35,947 nucleotides of DNA from NCBI RefSeq assembly GCF_002237645.1, contig NZ_MJUZ01000026.1, positions 1-35,947 of the forward strand, read 5' to 3'. The notes beneath the pieces were generated by a model that did not search any database, had not been told where the DNA came from, and saw only the letters and a list, made by a program, of their open reading frames with translations. Position 1 is the stretch's first letter; every line of letters starts with the position of its first letter. Positions 33,049 through 35,947 of this stretch are shown piece after piece. The position numbers were made by a program, and so were the translations under genes. Source of the DNA: Desulfovibrio sp. MES5. GTDB lineage: Bacteria; Desulfobacterota; Desulfovibrionia; Desulfovibrionales; Desulfovibrionaceae.

Positions 33049-34623
33049 ATGGGTCTGCGCTGGCGCTTGATCTTGGCTTCGTTGGTATTTCTGATTTCTC
33101 TTGTGTACGCGCTGCCCAGCGTGCCCGTTATCGGGCCCGCACTGGAGCGCGTTTTGCCGTCCAGCAAGATCAATCTCGGTCTTGACCTCAAGGGCGGCAT
33201 ACACCTGACGCTGGGCGTGGACGTGGCCAAGGCTGTGAGCAACTCTCTGGCTATTGCCGGGCAGGACCTGCGCCGTATGGCCCAGGACGAAAAAATAGTG
33301 GTGCTGCGCCCCCGCGTCATGGGCGGCACGGCTCTGGAATTTCTTTTGCCCCGCGCCGATAATGAAGCCAAGCTCCGCGAGATCCTGGCCCGCCATTTTC
33401 CCCAGCTGAGCGTGGGCCAGCCCCAGGCGGGCGAAGGCGGACAGCTGCGCTATGTAGCTCGTTTTACGCAAGGCGAAGTCAAAAGAATTGAAGAACTGGC
33501 TCTTGATCAGGCCTTGCGCACCATCCGCAACCGTATCGACCAGTTCGGCGTGGCGGAACCCGATATCCGCAAGCAGGCCGGCAACCGCATTCAGGTGCAG
33601 TTGCCCGGCATTTCCGACCCGCGCCGCGCCGTGCAGATCATCGGCCAGACCGCGCACCTTGAATTTCATCTGGTTCGTGACGATGTGGACCCCGCCAAGG
33701 CCGTACTGCCCCCAGGGGTGGTGGTTCTGCCCATGCTGGAAAAGAACGCCGGGCAGCCCGAGGGTCACATCGCTGTTGAAAAAGACTCGATGCTCACCGG
33801 CGAAGATGTTGCCGATGCCCGCCCGGCCTTTGACAACATGAACAAGTCCTACGTGACCATGAGCTTCAACGCCCGCGGCGCGCGTATCTTTGAGCGTGTG
33901 ACCGGCGAAAGCGTGGGACGCCGCATGGCCATCGTGCTTGACGGCAAGGTCTATTCCGCGCCTGTCATCCGCGAACGCATCGGCGGCGGCAAGGCAAGCA
34001 TTTCTGGCAGCTTCACCACTGCCGAGGCGCAGGACCTCGCCATTGTGCTGCGCGCGGGCTCGCTGCCCGCCCCGGTTTCTGTGCTTGAAGAGCGCAGCGT
34101 CGGCCCCTCCCTCGGGCAGGAGGCCATTGACAGCGGCGTGCGCGCCGCCGTTGTGGGCGCGGCTGCCGTGGTGGTTTTCATCGGATTTTATTACGGCCTC
34201 AGCGGCCTTATCGCCAACCTCATGCTCTGCTTCACCATGCTTATCGTGATGGCGGGCATGGGCGCTTTTGGCGCGACCCTGACCCTGCCGGGCATCGCGG
34301 GCATCGTGCTGACCATCGGCATGGCGGTGGACGCCAACGTGCTGATCTACGAACGAATACGTGAAGAACTGCGCCTGGGGCTCACGCCGCTGGCGTCAGT
34401 GCGCGCGGGCTTTGACCGGGCCATGGTCTCCATTACGGACGCCAACCTCACGTCCATCATTGTTACAGTCATTCTGTACCAGTTCGGCACAGGGCCCATC
34501 AGAGGCTTCGCGGTAACCCTGGGGCTGGGCATTGTTGCCTCCATGTTTACGGCCATCTTTGTTTCGCGGGCCATTTTTGAAGAATGGGCGCGCCATTGCG
34601 GTCCCAAGGGTCTGAGCATCTAG
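33049..34623 (+). CDS. secD: protein translocase subunit SecD
   Basis: Inner-membrane RND-type protein that, with SecF, uses the proton gradient to pull exported proteins out of the SecYEG channel. 524 residues. An N-terminal helix is followed by the NLGLDLKGGIHL signature (D1), a large periplasmic P1 domain, then five C-terminal helices; LPGIAGIVLTIGMAVDANVLIYERIREELR is the conserved D5-D6 core. GGAAGGTG precedes the ATG. secF starts 17 bases after the stop. Confidence 0.97.
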   Translation: MGLRWRLILASLVFLISLVYALPSVPVIGPALERVLPSSKINLGLDLKGGIHLTLGVDVAKAVSNSLAIAGQDLRRMAQDEKIVVLRPRVMGGTALEFLLPRADNEAKLREILARHFPQLSVGQPQAGEGGQLRYVARFTQGEVKRIEELALDQALRTIRNRIDQFGVAEPDIRKQAGNRIQVQLPGISDPRRAVQIIGQTAHLEFHLVRDDVDPAKAVLPPGVVVLPMLEKNAGQPEGHIAVEKDSMLTGEDVADARPAFDNMNKSYVTMSFNARGARIFERVTGESVGRRMAIVLDGKVYSAPVIRERIGGGKASISGSFTTAEAQDLAIVLRAGSLPAPVSVLEERSVGPSLGQEAIDSGVRAAVVGAAAVVVFIGFYYGLSGLIANLMLCFTMLIVMAGMGAFGATLTLPGIAGIVLTIGMAVDANVLIYERIREELRLGLTPLASVRAGFDRAMVSITDANLTSIIVTVILYQFGTGPIRGFAVTLGLGIVASMFTAIFVSRAIFEEWARHCGPKGLSI

Positions 34624-34640
34624 CGCGCCGGGAGGCTGTC

Positions 34641-35744
34641 ATGAGTTTTACCTTTATCAAACACGACACCAATATTGACTTCATAGGCAAGCGCTTTTGG
34701 GTCTACGGAGCCTCTGCTCTGCTTATCCTCATCGGCATTATTTCCGCCGTATGGGGCAATGGCCTCAAGATGGGCATCGACTTCGCGGGCGGCGTCATCG
34801 TACAGGTGCAGTTTCAGGAGCCCGTCGCCGACGAAGCCCTGAAAAAAGGCCTGGATACTCCGGCCCTGCCCGGCATCACCACCCAGCGCTTCGGCGAGGG
34901 CGGGCGCGACTATCTGCTGCGCTTCAGCAGCGCCGAAAACGCCGACGCCACGCATTTGCGCACCACGGTGATGGACGCCCTGGCGACTACCTTTCCCGGC
35001 AATGCCGCTGAAATCGTGCGCCTTGAGATCGTTGGCCCCAAGGTGGGCGCTGACCTGACCAACAAGGCCCTCAGCGCGCTTTACTATGCCATTTTGCTCA
35101 TTGCGGTGTACATCTCCGGCCGTTTTGAACAGCGCTGGATGGCTGGCGCCATTATGGCGGCGGCTCTTTGGGGCGGCATTTACGTGGCCGGGCTTACAGG
35201 CCTTGGCATGGGCTGGCTTGTGCTGCTGGCGCTGGGCATAACCATGGTGGTATGCTTTGTGTTACGGCTCAACTTCGCGCTTGGAGCCGTGGTAGGGCTC
35301 CTACACGACGTTGCCATAACCGTGGGCCTGCTCTCGTTGATGAATGTTGAAATCGACCTCAACGTCATGGCGGCCCTGATGACCCTGGTGGGCTTTTCGC
35401 TCAACGACACCATCATCATCTATGACCGCCTGCGCGAAAATCTGCGGGCAACGCCCAACCTGGACATGGCGCACCTGATCAACAAGAGCGTCAACCAGAC
35501 CCTTTCGCGCACCATACTGACCAGCGGCACGACCCTGCTGTCCACCCTGGCTCTGTTCTTCCTCGGCGGCGGCGTCATCCACGATTTTGCCTTCACTATG
35601 CTTATTGGCGTAATCGTGGGCACGGCCTCTTCCATCTATGTTTCTTCCGCCATTCTGCTGGCTCTGGGCGACACGGACTTTTACGTCCGCCTTGTGCAGA
35701 AAAAAGACCAGTATGAAAGGCCCGGCGAACACGGCGTGGTGTAA
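34641..35744 (+). CDS. secF: protein translocase subunit SecF
   Basis: Partner of SecD, 367 residues. The N-terminal helix and the GIDFAGGVIVQVQF signature are followed by a short periplasmic domain and five helices with LVGFSLNDTIIIYDRLRENLR, the conserved SecF motif. ATG at 34641 has GGGAGG five bases upstream. The protein is separate from SecD, not fused. A strong terminator follows at 35778-35818. It closes the yajC-secD-secF unit. Confidence 0.97.
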   Translation: MSFTFIKHDTNIDFIGKRFWVYGASALLILIGIISAVWGNGLKMGIDFAGGVIVQVQFQEPVADEALKKGLDTPALPGITTQRFGEGGRDYLLRFSSAENADATHLRTTVMDALATTFPGNAAEIVRLEIVGPKVGADLTNKALSALYYAILLIAVYISGRFEQRWMAGAIMAAALWGGIYVAGLTGLGMGWLVLLALGITMVVCFVLRLNFALGAVVGLLHDVAITVGLLSLMNVEIDLNVMAALMTLVGFSLNDTIIIYDRLRENLRATPNLDMAHLINKSVNQTLSRTILTSGTTLLSTLALFFLGGGVIHDFAFTMLIGVIVGTASSIYVSSAILLALGDTDFYVRLVQKKDQYERPGEHGVV

Positions 35745-35777
35745 GTCCGCATTCGCAAAAGGCTTTTAGCCTGACTT

Positions 35778-35818
35778 GCAGAATCCCCGCACCTTCTGGC
35801 GCGGGGATTCTGCTTTTT
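35778..35818 (+). terminator. secDF terminator
   Basis: GCAGAATCCCCGC (35778-35790) pairs perfectly with GCGGGGATTCTGC (35801-35813), and TTTTT follows. It is 33 bases after the secF stop. Confidence 0.93.
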
Positions 35819-35864
35819 GAAAGGTGCCTGCGGGTACAGGTGCGAGGTCGGGCAATGCAGGTTT

Positions 35865-35947
35865 GAAATGCTTTGTGGGGGGGAGAGGAGAGCAAAGAGA
35901 AAGGGGTAGGGGGAAGGAAGAGGCAGTGGAGGAGGAGAGGCGGTGGG
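35865..35947 (+). repeat. start of another dispersed repeat, then purine-rich tail
   Basis: GAAATGCTTTGTGGGG (35865-35880) equals the first 16 bases of copy D. The remaining bases to the edge are a nearly pure G/A string that matches no other copy, so the repeat is truncated, diverged or badly sequenced here. Confidence 0.5.

Overview
The window looks like chromosomal DNA from a Desulfovibrio-type sulfate reducer (Desulfovibrionaceae). The evidence is a short-chain flavodoxin of the Desulfovibrio type, HydG (the [FeFe]-hydrogenase maturase), an iron alcohol dehydrogenase typical of this group, a PxxKW-type cysteine-rich small protein, GC-rich coding DNA with AT-rich islands, and a GC-rich dispersed intergenic repeat. 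I see no tRNA, rRNA, CRISPR array, intact transposase or prophage.

Left part (1-9350): flavodoxin with a Fur-box-like palindrome at its promoter, galE, and a secreted MsrB-MsrA fusion whose stop codon lies in the CTAG flank of a MITE-like element. Three transport genes follow on the minus strand: a BMP-family binding protein and an MFS transporter in tandem, then a TauA/NMT1-like binding protein. None has ABC permease or ATPase partners here.

Middle (9350-17500): hydG without other hydrogenase genes, a 1000-residue unrecognised membrane protein (weak PHP-like N-terminal region, several membrane segments) behind a leader that carries an intrinsic terminator, and a strong iron alcohol dehydrogenase gene. 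The spacers are long (about 1 kb and 1.5 kb).

Right part, mostly minus strand (18100-32110): dapA, an HU/IHF-like protein, a MinD/FlhG-like ATPase coupled to a degenerate GGDEF protein, prfB with its programmed +1 frameshift, lnt, a CorC/HlyC-like CBS protein, a membrane PilZ protein, mnmG overlapping an M20 peptidase, a small cysteine-rich protein and an MtaD-like deaminase. The plus strand then carries yajC-secD-secF, the accessory part of the Sec translocon.

About a fifth of the window is gene-free. These spacers hold many hairpins and at least six copies of one repeat family (a hairpin followed by a pyrimidine-rich tract with an ACGCCCC core, then TAAAA). One copy runs off the right edge and another lies near the left edge. 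The most interesting items are the 1000-residue protein with its attenuator-like leader, the repeat family, the MITE-like element, the BMP protein paired with an MFS carrier, the degenerate-GGDEF/MinD pair near a PilZ protein, and paired operator-like repeats upstream of the alcohol dehydrogenase. All family assignments were made by eye from motifs; no database search was run.
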